Source: Lachnospiraceae bacterium G11 (lineage in GTDB: Bacteria; Bacillota; Clostridia; Lachnospirales; Lachnospiraceae). Taken from it: a stretch of 64,000 nt of DNA. The stretch is from positions 1-64,000 of the forward strand of contig FMWZ01000012.1 in the NCBI GenBank assembly GCA_900103495.1. Reading direction: 5' to 3'. Position numbers and translations under genes: made by a program. Shown in pieces: positions 1-6,721 of this stretch. Below the pieces are notes generated by a model. That model made no database searches and was not told the DNA's origin. It worked only from the letters and a program-made list of their open reading frames with translations. How positions within the stretch are numbered: the stretch's first letter is position 1; every line of letters begins with the position of its first letter.

Positions 1-1
1 A

Positions 2-289
2 GGCTGGCAGTATCAACACACATACTACAGAACGCAACTCCAAAAACATGGCATAACTCAGTCCATGTCAAGAAAAGGGAACTGCTATGACAACTGCATA
101 ATGGAGACGTTTTTTGGAAGATTAAAGAATGAGATGTATTATGGCCATGAAAAAGAATACGCATCTTTCAGAGAGTTCTCAAAAGCCATAGAAGAATATA
201 TAGATTACTACAATAACAAAAGAATTCAGGCAAAAACAAAATGGATGCCTCCTGTAAAGTACAGGGAAGCATCCATGTGTTCCGCCTAA
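2..289 (+). CDS. IS3-family transposase OrfB, C-terminal part (cut by window start)
   Basis: The reading frame is open from base 2, so the 5' part lies outside the window. The protein contains the IS3-type integrase core motif MSRKGNCYDNCIMETFFG followed by LKNEMYYG and the C-terminal YIDYYNNKRIQ block, which is typical of the last third of an IS3 OrfB (DDE transposase; the final catalytic Glu is in METFFG). It would cut and join DNA during transposition. The stop at 287-289 is followed by about 34 bp to the probable right end of the element. Whether the whole element is intact cannot be judged here. Confidence 0.9.
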   Translation, partial: GWQYQHTYYRTQLQKHGITQSMSRKGNCYDNCIMETFFGRLKNEMYYGHEKEYASFREFSKAIEEYIDYYNNKRIQAKTKWMPPVKYREASMCSA

Positions 290-323
290 ATCATAAATCA
301 ATGTGTCCAGGATTCTGGGTACA
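290..323. mobile_element. Probable right end of the IS3-family element
   Basis: The sequence reads GTCCAGGATTCTGGGTACA at about 305-323; its reverse complement begins TGTACCCAGAATCC, the TG...CA form usual for IS3-group ends. Just after it, from about 329, begins sequence shared with 10749-10790, which marks the outer limit of the element. The exact tip and target duplication are inferred. Confidence 0.55.
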
Positions 324-345
324 TATCAGCTACGGACTGGGGCGG

Positions 346-435
346 TTATTTTTTCTTATGTGAAAGCTTATAAACTAAGCTTATTATAGCTACAATAAGG
401 ATACAGAATTGGAATAAATCCGAGAAACTGACCAT
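346..435 (-). CDS. Type I toxin-like small hydrophobic peptide (holin-like toxin family)
   Basis: This 29-aa reading frame begins at ATG 435 and ends at TAA 346. The peptide is MVSFSDLFQFCILIVAII followed by SLVYKLSHKKK: a short polar start, one membrane span and a basic lysine-rich tail. This is the layout of the Fst/TxpA and putative holin-like toxins of Firmicutes type I toxin-antitoxin systems. The ribosome binding site AAAGGGGGTGAT is very strong but is paired in a hairpin with an upstream CCCCTTT. A consensus promoter lies at 525-553. The expected antisense RNA partner is not visible on this side, because the IS3 end interrupts the locus at about 323. A second, deleted copy lies at 10642-10834. 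Toxicity is inferred from form only. Confidence 0.75.
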   Translation of the reverse strand: MVSFSDLFQFCILIVAIISLVYKLSHKKK

Positions 436-440
436 TGGCT

Positions 441-462
441 ATCACCCCCTTTCTTAAAGGGG
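441..462 (-). promoter_or_regulatory. Hairpin sequestering the toxin ribosome binding site
   Basis: On the minus strand CCCCTTT-AAG-AAAGGGGG forms a 7-bp stem with a 3-nt loop, and its 3' arm is the Shine-Dalgarno of the 29-aa toxin. Hiding the binding site in the mRNA is common among type I toxins. Confidence 0.6.
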
Positions 463-524
463 ACACATAGCCCCCAAATGAGGGCTAACCGCCTACCGTT
501 TAGGTAATGCCTTTGCCTAAATTA

Positions 525-553
525 ATTATAACATCTCGAACATGTGTTTGCAA
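525..553 (-). promoter_or_regulatory. Promoter of the toxin mRNA
   Basis: On the minus strand TTGCAA (548-553), a 17-bp spacer and TATAAT (525-530) form a near-consensus sigma-A promoter. Transcription would start near 518, giving a leader of about 82 nt before the toxin ATG. Confidence 0.75.
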
Positions 554-589
554 TCAGAAACATACATTTATACTTAAAATATATCAATG

Positions 590-614
590 AACTGGTTACA
601 AATTGTAACCAGTT
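590..614. repeat. Perfect 25-bp palindrome, operator-like
   Basis: AACTGGTTACAA-A-TTGTAACCAGTT is a perfect inverted repeat of 12-bp arms around a single base. It has no U-tract, so it is more like a dimer-binding site than a terminator. It lies about 40 bp beyond the toxin promoter -35 box. No regulator for it can be named. Confidence 0.6.
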
Positions 615-686
615 GAAAATGACCGCGCAAGATGGTAAGAAGCAGGAAGTGGAGCCCGGGGCCTTGGCGGCCCATAAATATTCCAT

Positions 687-799
687 CCTGCTTGATTACA
701 AATCATCAGTCTTCGCAGATGTGTCAACCCTGCGAAGCACCGCAAGGCGGCTGTGGGGTTGACACACCTGCGAAGGCTGATAAACTGACGAAAAGCAGG
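687..799. repeat. Structured hairpin element, copy 1 (26-25-26 core)
   Basis: The core is a 77-nt hairpin: left arm 705-730, loop 731-755, right arm 756-781, with 24 of 26 positions paired. Short outer arms CCTGCTT (687) and AAGCAGG (793-799) enclose it. The loop carries GCGAAGCACCGCAA and its reverse complement matches the loop of the element at 45514-45637 at 23 of 25 positions, while most of the stem differs. No ORF or U-tract is associated. Confidence 0.8.
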
Positions 800-850
800 A
801 GGGGATGAGCGCTGCGTGACAGCTAGGGACAGGCTCGGTTTGACACATCT

Positions 851-912
851 TGGAGAGGCTGTGGTTTTTACCAAAGAAGGGAAGGGCCGTTGCCCGTTTA
901 TAAAACTATAAT
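851..912 (+). repeat. Dispersed repeat (GGAGAGGCTG family), copy A
   Basis: The block begins TGGAGAGGCTGTGG, runs through TTTTTACCAAAG and AAGGGCCGTTGCCC, and ends TTTATAAAACTATAATA. It matches 2640-2705 almost base for base, and parts recur at 10868 and 12452. This copy lacks the promoter part seen at 2713-2741. Confidence 0.7.
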
Positions 913-946
913 AGGTGCAATTAGGGACTGCCCCAATTGCACCTAT
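911..946. terminator. Hairpin terminator between element and symporter
   Basis: ATAGGTGCAATT...AATTGCACCTAT pairs over about 12 bp around AGGGACTGCCCC and is followed by ATTTTTTATTT on the plus strand. It starts directly at the end of the symporter gene that is read from the other strand. The arms GTGCAATT/AATTGCAC are also a diverged REP unit. Confidence 0.65.
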
Positions 947-949
947 TTT

Positions 950-2470
950 TTATTTCCCTAATTTTTTCTCCATCTCTGCCTGAACTTCAGGGAAGAGGGA
1001 GAGCATGGGCTTGATATCCTTGCCCTTTATGTTTCTGTCAACGTAGTTGTTGGTGAGCTTGATTACAAGAGGTGTGAGGCTAAGTACACCGATAAGGTTG
1101 GGGATCATCATGAGACCGTTGAAGGTGTCGGAGATGTCCCAGGCAAGGGAGGATGTCATTACGGCGCCGGAAACCATCATGACTACGAAGATGACTTTGT
1201 AGACTTTGGCACCTTTGACACCGAATAAATACTCAACTGCCTTTGAGCCGTAGTGGGACCAGCCAAGAACCGTTGTGAATGCAAAAAGCAAAACCGCAAG
1301 GGCGATGAACCATTCGCCGCCGATTCCGAATACGTTTCCGAATGCTTTTGCAACGAGGGTTGCGTCGCTGACGCCCTCGGCAACCACGCCGGTTTCAAGA
1401 TCTATAAATCCTGATGACAAAACCACGATGGCTGTCATTGTACAAACAATCATTGTGTCGGCAAAAACCTCGAAAATTCCCCACATGCCCTGCTTAACAG
1501 GCTCAACAACGTTTGAGTTTGAGTGAACCATAACGGATGAACCAAGGCCGGCCTCGTTGGAGAAGATGCCTCGCTTGCATCCGTTTTTGACAGCAAGTTT
1601 AAGGGCCTCGCCGGCAAGTCCGCCCGCAAGCGCTTTTGCGCCGAAGGCAAATTTGAAGATGGCTGCGAACATTGCGCCGATTTTGTCATAATGACAAATC
1701 ATGACGATGAGGGAGCCGATAACGTAGGCGATGGCCATGAAGGGTACGATTCGCTCGGCAAAAGAAGCTATACGCTGAAGGCCGCCGAGAATGATAAATC
1801 CGCCGATGAGCATCAGCACCACGCCGATAATCCAGTTAACCACGGAGACGCCGGCAAAAGTGGGTGCGGTTACGTTGTTAAAGAAAGCGGATTCTATATT
1901 TAATGTAATCTTGTTGATCTGGCCCAGGTTTCCGATACCGAAGGAGGCGAGAACCGCGAAGATTGCAAAAACAACTGCCAGCACTTTACCGATGGTCTTA
2001 AAGCCCTTGTAAGCGCCAAGACCGTCTTTTAAGTAGTACATTGCGCCGCCGGACCACTCTTTTTCCGAGTTTTTGCGACGGAAATAAATACCGAGAATGT
2101 TCTCGGAGTAGTTGGTCATCATTCCGAGGAATGCGGCAATCCACATCCAAACCACGGCTCCGGGGCCACCGATGCAGATGGCTGCTGCAACGCCGGCAAT
2201 GTTACCGGTACCGATTGTAGCCGCAAGAGCGGTACAAAGTGCCTGGAACTGGGAAACTGCGCCTTTATCCTTGTTGTGCCTTGTGGACTTGTGGAGAATC
2301 GATCCGATGGTGCTTGTCCACCAGTGCTTGATGTGTGAAATCTGGAATACCTTGGTGATGACTGTACAGATGAGACCTGTACCAAGGAGCATGAAGATTG
2401 CGAACCAACCCCATGCGAAACTGTTGATCACGTCATTAATTTCCGTGACTTTTGCTAGAAAACTGTCCAT
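950..2470 (-). CDS. Alanine/sodium symporter family (AGCS) amino acid carrier
   Basis: This 506-aa protein is a multi-spanning membrane carrier of the alanine or glycine:cation symporter family, which imports small amino acids with sodium. Family marks are GTGNIAGVAAAICIGGPGAVVWMW near residues 84-107 and the later GGLAGEALK and SNEAGLGSS motifs (SNEAG is highly conserved in AGCS). The reading frame extends further upstream, but ATG 2470 is chosen because AAAGGG lies 8 nt before it and the protein then begins at the usual MDSFLAKV end. It is a single-gene unit with its own promoter. Which amino acid is carried cannot be read from the sequence. Confidence 0.9.
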   Translation of the reverse strand: MDSFLAKVTEINDVINSFAWGWFAIFMLLGTGLICTVITKVFQISHIKHWWTSTIGSILHKSTRHNKDKGAVSQFQALCTALAATIGTGNIAGVAAAICIGGPGAVVWMWIAAFLGMMTNYSENILGIYFRRKNSEKEWSGGAMYYLKDGLGAYKGFKTIGKVLAVVFAIFAVLASFGIGNLGQINKITLNIESAFFNNVTAPTFAGVSVVNWIIGVVLMLIGGFIILGGLQRIASFAERIVPFMAIAYVIGSLIVMICHYDKIGAMFAAIFKFAFGAKALAGGLAGEALKLAVKNGCKRGIFSNEAGLGSSVMVHSNSNVVEPVKQGMWGIFEVFADTMIVCTMTAIVVLSSGFIDLETGVVAEGVSDATLVAKAFGNVFGIGGEWFIALAVLLFAFTTVLGWSHYGSKAVEYLFGVKGAKVYKVIFVVMMVSGAVMTSSLAWDISDTFNGLMMIPNLIGVLSLTPLVIKLTNNYVDRNIKGKDIKPMLSLFPEVQAEMEKKLGK

Positions 2471-2534
2471 AGTTTGACCCTTTCCGATTGTTGATAGAAT
2501 AATAGCGTGTATAAATTTGCGATATATGAGTATA

Positions 2535-2563
2535 AATATACATGGAAATTGAGGGCATGTCAA
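2535..2563 (-). promoter_or_regulatory. Promoter of the AGCS symporter gene
   Basis: On the minus strand TTGACA (2558-2563), a 17-bp spacer and TATATT (2535-2540) precede the start codon by about 65 bp. Confidence 0.7.
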
Positions 2564-2588
2564 TATGGAAGTATAGCGCAGGGCGCAT

Positions 2589-2640
2589 GTGCAGTTTGGG
2601 GACAGGCCCCGATTGCACGGTGCAGGTTTGGGACAGGTTT
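2589..2640. repeat. REP-like palindromic repeat, one and a half units
   Basis: GTGCAGTTTGGGGACAGG-CCCCGATTGCAC followed by GGTGCAGGTTTGGGACAGG. The second unit is cut and runs straight into the GGAGAGGCTG repeat, a composite also seen at 10622. Confidence 0.85.
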
Positions 2641-2750
2641 GGAGAGGCTGCGGGTTTTACCAAAGGAGGGAAGGGCCGTTGCCCGTTTATAAAACTTTAA
2701 TAATTCAGGTCATTGAAACTGCTTGGTATTACTGTTATAGTGATGGTGAG
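2640..2750 (+). repeat. Dispersed repeat (GGAGAGGCTG family), copy B, with promoter
   Basis: It matches copy A at 851-905 and then continues into TAATTCAGGTCATTGAAACTG, which copy D at 12452-12515 shares. Inside are TTGAAA (2713-2718), a 17-bp spacer and TATAGT (2736-2741) with a TG extension. The promoter points at the Rpn gene at 2887. Confidence 0.75.
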
Positions 2751-2886
2751 CAGTTTATTTCTTTTAATCTAAGATAATCTGGCAATTCTTATTTCTTTGA
2801 AATTTCCTGCTTAATTCCAATTAATGTATTGAGCGGGAGATATGTGAAAGGTCATAGTGTATTTCCCGCCGGAAGGAGGTATAACT

Positions 2887-3798
2887 ATGACAGAAACAAT
2901 TATAAACAGAGAACATAAGGACCGCTTGTTTACCATTCTGTTTGGACGAAGCGAAAATAAGGCTTGGGCATTGGAGCTTTACAATGCAATGAATGGTTCT
3001 CATTATGATAACCTTGACGATATTGAGGTTACAACCATGGAAGATACACTGTACATGGGAATGAAGAATGATGCTTCGTTTATTCTAAACGAATATATGA
3101 ATGTGTATGAGCAACAGAGCACTTATAATCCCAATATGCCAATCAGACAGTTGATGTACTCAGGCAGATTGTATGATAAGTATATTAAAACGCACCATTT
3201 GAGCATTTATGGCAAAAGGGTGCTTCCGATACCGATTCCGAAACTGGTGGTTTTTTACAACGGAATCGATAAGGATGTAGAAGATGAGCAGTACTTATAT
3301 TTAGCTGATTGCTTCAGTAATAAAGAAAAAGGAAAAGAAGAAGACATAACCGTAAGGGTTAAAATGGTCAATATAAACCATGGACACAATAAAGGGTTGC
3401 TTGAATCATGTAAACCACTGGCCGAGTATTCCAAGCTGATTGATATGATAAGATACAATCAAAAGGAATTGAGGCTGGAAATGGGAGATGCAGTAGATAA
3501 AGCGATTGATGATATGCCCAGGGAAAGCGTGATTTATTCTTTTCTTGATGGACATAGATCGGAGGTCAAGATGAGTTGTTTAACAGAATATGATGAAGCT
3601 GCTACGATGGAATATCTGAAGAATGAGGCAAGAGAAGAGGGAAGAGAAGAAGGAAGAGAAGAAACACTAAGGACTCTTGTAAAGAAAAAAATTGCCAAGG
3701 GTAAATCCATTGAAACCATTGCCGATGAAATGGAAGTAGCCGTTGATGAGATACGGGATTTGTATGATGAACTTTGCCCGGAGGACCTGGTGAAGTAA
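2887..3798 (+). CDS. Rpn-family PD-(D/E)XK nuclease, copy 1
   Basis: This 303-aa protein belongs to the Rpn (recombination-promoting nuclease) / transposase_31-like group. The nuclease core is in the N-terminal 120 residues: HKDRLFTILFG, then the acidic NDASFIL and the ExQ motif of VYEQQS, followed by LPIPKLVVFYNG and the MVNINHGHN block. The C-terminal region (about 245-303) is a helical EAREEGREEGREE repeat and a small helix-turn-helix-like end. ATG 2887 has AAGGAGGT 7 nt upstream, so the earlier in-frame start is rejected. A paralogue lies at 11346-12275. Known Rpn proteins cut DNA and some act in phage defence; the role of this one is unknown. Confidence 0.85.
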   Translation: MTETIINREHKDRLFTILFGRSENKAWALELYNAMNGSHYDNLDDIEVTTMEDTLYMGMKNDASFILNEYMNVYEQQSTYNPNMPIRQLMYSGRLYDKYIKTHHLSIYGKRVLPIPIPKLVVFYNGIDKDVEDEQYLYLADCFSNKEKGKEEDITVRVKMVNINHGHNKGLLESCKPLAEYSKLIDMIRYNQKELRLEMGDAVDKAIDDMPRESVIYSFLDGHRSEVKMSCLTEYDEAATMEYLKNEAREEGREEGREETLRTLVKKKIAKGKSIETIADEMEVAVDEIRDLYDELCPEDLVK

Positions 3799-3837
3799 GT
3801 GGTTTTTACAGACTCGAGGAGTTTGACACAAAGCAAT

Positions 3838-3865
3838 AAGCACCGGACCTGAAGGCCCGGTGCTT
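3838..3865. terminator. Bidirectional terminator between convergent genes
   Basis: AAGCACCGG and CCGGTGCTT pair as a 9-bp stem around ACCTGAAGGC. It lies between the Rpn gene and the oppositely read ROK kinase and can serve both. Confidence 0.75.
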
Positions 3866-3869
3866 TCTG

Positions 3870-4727
3870 CTACTTTAAGAAAGGATATATCGCGCCCAGC
3901 ATGTTGCTGGCGTTTCCGTTCATCGCAGGGATTATGGTTGTTTTCCCTTTATAATCTGAGCGGATAATCTTATTTAACTGTAAAGATATTTTGTCTGTCA
4001 GGAGAGTGCCAAGGTCTGAAACCGCACCGCCTATTATTACCGTACCTGGATCTAAAAGATAGACCATATCGGCTATGCCTCTGGCAACATTCATGCTCCA
4101 CTTCTCTAAAAGCTCGGCATATCTGGAATCGCCTCTAAGTGCCGGTTCAAGCATTTTATCTTCGTGGTTTCCAATGAGTTTGCTTTCCTCCGAAAACCTT
4201 TTGGCGGAGGCAAGACTTTCATAATTTTCGCCTGTATCATCCCAAAGATAACCAATCTCTCCGGCAACACCATGGGCACCTTCTACAACTCTGCCGTCAT
4301 AAACATATGCGCCTCCGATTCCGGTTCCAAGAGTGATGCAGTAGAATGATTTGAGACCTTTACCGGCGCCAAATCCTGCTTCACCCAGTGCCGTGGCATT
4401 TACATCGTTCATGATGCTGACGGGAAGTTTGAATTTCTCTGTTAGATGCTCCTTTATCGGAAGACCGGCCAGGGCAGGAAGATTATCGCACATTCCGATA
4501 ACCATGCCCTTATCGGGAGAAACTGCTCCGAGAGTTGCTATGCCGATTCCGGAGTTTTTTTCATCATTCATTTCTTCTACAATTGATGTTATCTTTGTCA
4601 ATAATGTGGCACCTGAGCAGGCAACCGGGGTGTCTGTTTCATGACATGACAGAATCTCTCCACTTTGTGAAACGATACCATATTTTATATTTGTTCCGCC
4701 GATGTCAATTGTCACATATTGTTTCAT
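3870..4727 (-). CDS. ROK-family sugar kinase
   Basis: This 285-aa protein should phosphorylate the sugar brought in by the adjacent ABC transporter. The N-terminal phosphate loop DIGGTNIKYG, the sugar-binding region MNDVNATALGEAGFGAGKG and the GTGIGGAYV motif are clear. EGAHGVAGEIG carries the GE that contacts sugar hydroxyls, but the usual ROK CxCGxxGCxE zinc cluster that follows is missing and is replaced by GENYESLASAKRF. ATG 4727 has GGGAG before it; the alternative start at 4757 would overlap the upstream stop. It is the last gene of a six-gene leftward operon. The substrate sugar is not known. Confidence 0.85.
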   Translation of the reverse strand: MKQYVTIDIGGTNIKYGIVSQSGEILSCHETDTPVACSGATLLTKITSIVEEMNDEKNSGIGIATLGAVSPDKGMVIGMCDNLPALAGLPIKEHLTEKFKLPVSIMNDVNATALGEAGFGAGKGLKSFYCITLGTGIGGAYVYDGRVVEGAHGVAGEIGYLWDDTGENYESLASAKRFSEESKLIGNHEDKMLEPALRGDSRYAELLEKWSMNVARGIADMVYLLDPGTVIIGGAVSDLGTLLTDKISLQLNKIIRSDYKGKTTIIPAMNGNASNMLGAIYPFLK

Positions 4728-4750
4728 AACTTGTCTCCCGTAGGCGCCTA

Positions 4751-5707
4751 TTACCATTCTCCTTTGAACTGATCAACGTTTTCTGCGGTTACTTCAACCT
4801 GATCTACGATTACTCTGGGCTCAACCTTTTCGCCGTTTAAGTATTTAACGCAGGTCTCGATTGCCTTATAGCCCTCTTCCTTAGCTGAAAGGAAGGTGTT
4901 TCCATCGATGATACCATCCTTTAAAGCCTTAAGTCCCTGGATGGAACCGCCAAGACCTACTACTTTAACCTTATCCTTAACACCTGCCTCAACAAGGACT
5001 TCTCCAACACCAGTAGCCATTCCGTCATCCTGGCAGAAGAAGAGATCTACGGGATCACCCTTCTGAAGAATATCTTCTGCGATGGTCATAGCGGTGTTCT
5101 TGTCCCACTCACCGGTCTGCTTGTAGACGATTTCCATATTTGTTCCTTCGATTCCTTCCTCGAAGCCTTTGGTTCTCCAAATCTGACAGAAGGTACCGGG
5201 CTTACCCTCGATACATACTATTTTACCACCCTTTTCTCCAAGAAGTTCGCCGGCAATCTTGGCACAAAGCTTACCGGTATTAACTTCGTTCTGGCCGATG
5301 TAGGAAACAACGCCTTCAACTGTTCCGGACTCATCTGTTCCGATAGCGTTGGTGAATGTAAGAATAGGTACGCCTGCTTTGTTTGCTGATTCAATTCCGG
5401 GAAGAATTCCTTCTGCATCAGATGCACAAACTGCTATCATGTCTACGCCTTTGGAGATGGCATCCTCAATCTGGGCAAGCTGGGTAGCAGCATCCCAGTT
5501 AGCATCGGAATAGCTTAAGTTACATCCGTACTTAGCGGCAGCTTCGTCAGAACCCTCACGTGTTGCTGTAAAATATGCAACGGAACCGGGAATCAGAACT
5601 GCGATGTTGTATCCGCCTTCTTTCTTGGCAGATTTATCACCTCCACAACCGAAGAGACATGTGGACACCATAGCCACCATGATTAAGATAGATAAAAACT
5701 TTTTCAT
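4751..5707 (-). CDS. Sugar ABC transporter substrate-binding lipoprotein (RbsB/periplasmic-binding-protein-like)
   Basis: The 318-aa protein starts with a lipoprotein signal peptide ending CLFGCGG, so the mature protein is anchored by Cys21. The mature part follows the type I periplasmic binding fold: YNIAVLIPGSVAYFTATREG, then DAISKGVDMIAVCASDAEGI and DLFFCQDDGMATGV. This is the RbsB/LsrB-like group for pentoses, hexoses and related small sugars. AAAAGGAGG lies before the ATG. It is encoded 58 bp after its permease, and the operon order ATPase, permease, binding protein fits a CUT2 transporter. Confidence 0.9.
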   Translation of the reverse strand: MKKFLSILIMVAMVSTCLFGCGGDKSAKKEGGYNIAVLIPGSVAYFTATREGSDEAAAKYGCNLSYSDANWDAATQLAQIEDAISKGVDMIAVCASDAEGILPGIESANKAGVPILTFTNAIGTDESGTVEGVVSYIGQNEVNTGKLCAKIAGELLGEKGGKIVCIEGKPGTFCQIWRTKGFEEGIEGTNMEIVYKQTGEWDKNTAMTIAEDILQKGDPVDLFFCQDDGMATGVGEVLVEAGVKDKVKVVGLGGSIQGLKALKDGIIDGNTFLSAKEEGYKAIETCVKYLNGEKVEPRVIVDQVEVTAENVDQFKGEW

Positions 5708-5765
5708 TAAATAATCCTCCTTTTACATTATTGTGTATTTAAATGCTTTCACAAAATGGTTCGTT

Positions 5766-6710
5766 TTAGTTTGCAGCGGCGCGTTTTCTGTTATAACTGT
5801 CAAAACCGACTGCAATAAGAATAATCAGGCCCTTAAGAACATACTGGAAATATACATGTACTTCCAAAAGGTTGAAACTGTTGGATATAACACTCATGAA
5901 AAGAACGCCGATGATGGTTTTCCATGCGTTTCCTTCACCGCCGGATACGCAGGTTCCGCCTATAACCACGGCTGCTATGGCATCAAGCTCATAACCGGTT
6001 CCTGCGGTAGCGGTTGCGGTACCTACTCTGGCTGTCAGGATGATTCCGGAAAGTGCAGCCAGAACGGAACTTATGATGAAGGTAATGATTTTGACAAGGT
6101 CAACTCTGATTCCCGAAAGGCGGCTTGTTTCATCGTTGCCGCCAACGGAATAAATGTGTCTTCCCAGAACTGTTTTGAGAAGGATAAAATTGACAATCAA
6201 TATTGCAATTATGAAAAGATAGATGGGGACCGGAATTCCCAGGAAACTGTCTTTGCCTATGAAGGACATAACCGGATTGTCTATGGAGATAGGGTAGCCG
6301 CCGGTGATTAACAAAAGGGCACCGTTTACAACCTGCCCCATTCCCAGAGTTGCTATCATGGAAGGTATTGCAAGTTTTGATACGGCAAAACCACTTACAG
6401 TTCCTACAAGAACACCGAATCCTATAACAGCAAGAATCATTATCAAAAAGGGTACGCCTTTGTTGAGAAGTACTGCGGCAATTGCTCCGGCACAGCCGCA
6501 TATGTAACCTACAGAGATATCAAAGTTTCCGGATATGATTATGAGAGTCATTCCTGCGGAAAGCACACCGACAACGGCAGATTGTCTCAGAAGGTTAAGT
6601 ATATTTCTGGTGGTGAGAAAGGCCGGTGATGCAATGCTTATGATTGCACAAAGAACAATGAAGCCGATTATTACACCGTAATTTCTCAGATTGATTTTAT
6701 TGATTTTCAT
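5766..6710 (-). CDS. Sugar ABC transporter permease, RbsC-like (CUT2)
   Basis: The 314-aa protein is a very hydrophobic membrane permease of the RbsC/MglC family. The RbsC-type segments SGNFDISVGYICG, IPSMIATLGMGQVVNGA, YSVGGNDETSRLSGI (coupling helix region) and AIAAVVIGGTCVSGGEG are all present. It forms the channel for the transporter with the ATPase at 6722-8206. AAGGGGAATTACA precedes the ATG. It lies 11 bp behind the ATPase gene, so the two are probably translated together. Confidence 0.92.
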   Translation of the reverse strand: MKINKINLRNYGVIIGFIVLCAIISIASPAFLTTRNILNLLRQSAVVGVLSAGMTLIIISGNFDISVGYICGCAGAIAAVLLNKGVPFLIMILAVIGFGVLVGTVSGFAVSKLAIPSMIATLGMGQVVNGALLLITGGYPISIDNPVMSFIGKDSFLGIPVPIYLFIIAILIVNFILLKTVLGRHIYSVGGNDETSRLSGIRVDLVKIITFIISSVLAALSGIILTARVGTATATAGTGYELDAIAAVVIGGTCVSGGEGNAWKTIIGVLFMSVISNSFNLLEVHVYFQYVLKGLIILIAVGFDSYNRKRAAAN

Positions 6711-6721
6711 TGTAATTCCCC

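Noticed and set aside
808-845. Another REP unit at GACAGCTAGGGACAGG
   Set aside because: Only AGGGACAGG matches; the GTGCA arms are missing.
950-2563. Long form of the AGCS symporter (537 aa)
   Set aside because: The first 31 residues translate the promoter region (TTGACA/TATATT) and have no binding site.
2857-2886. Earlier start of Rpn copy 1
   Set aside because: The added residues translate the ribosome binding site AAGGAGGT of the ATG at 2887.
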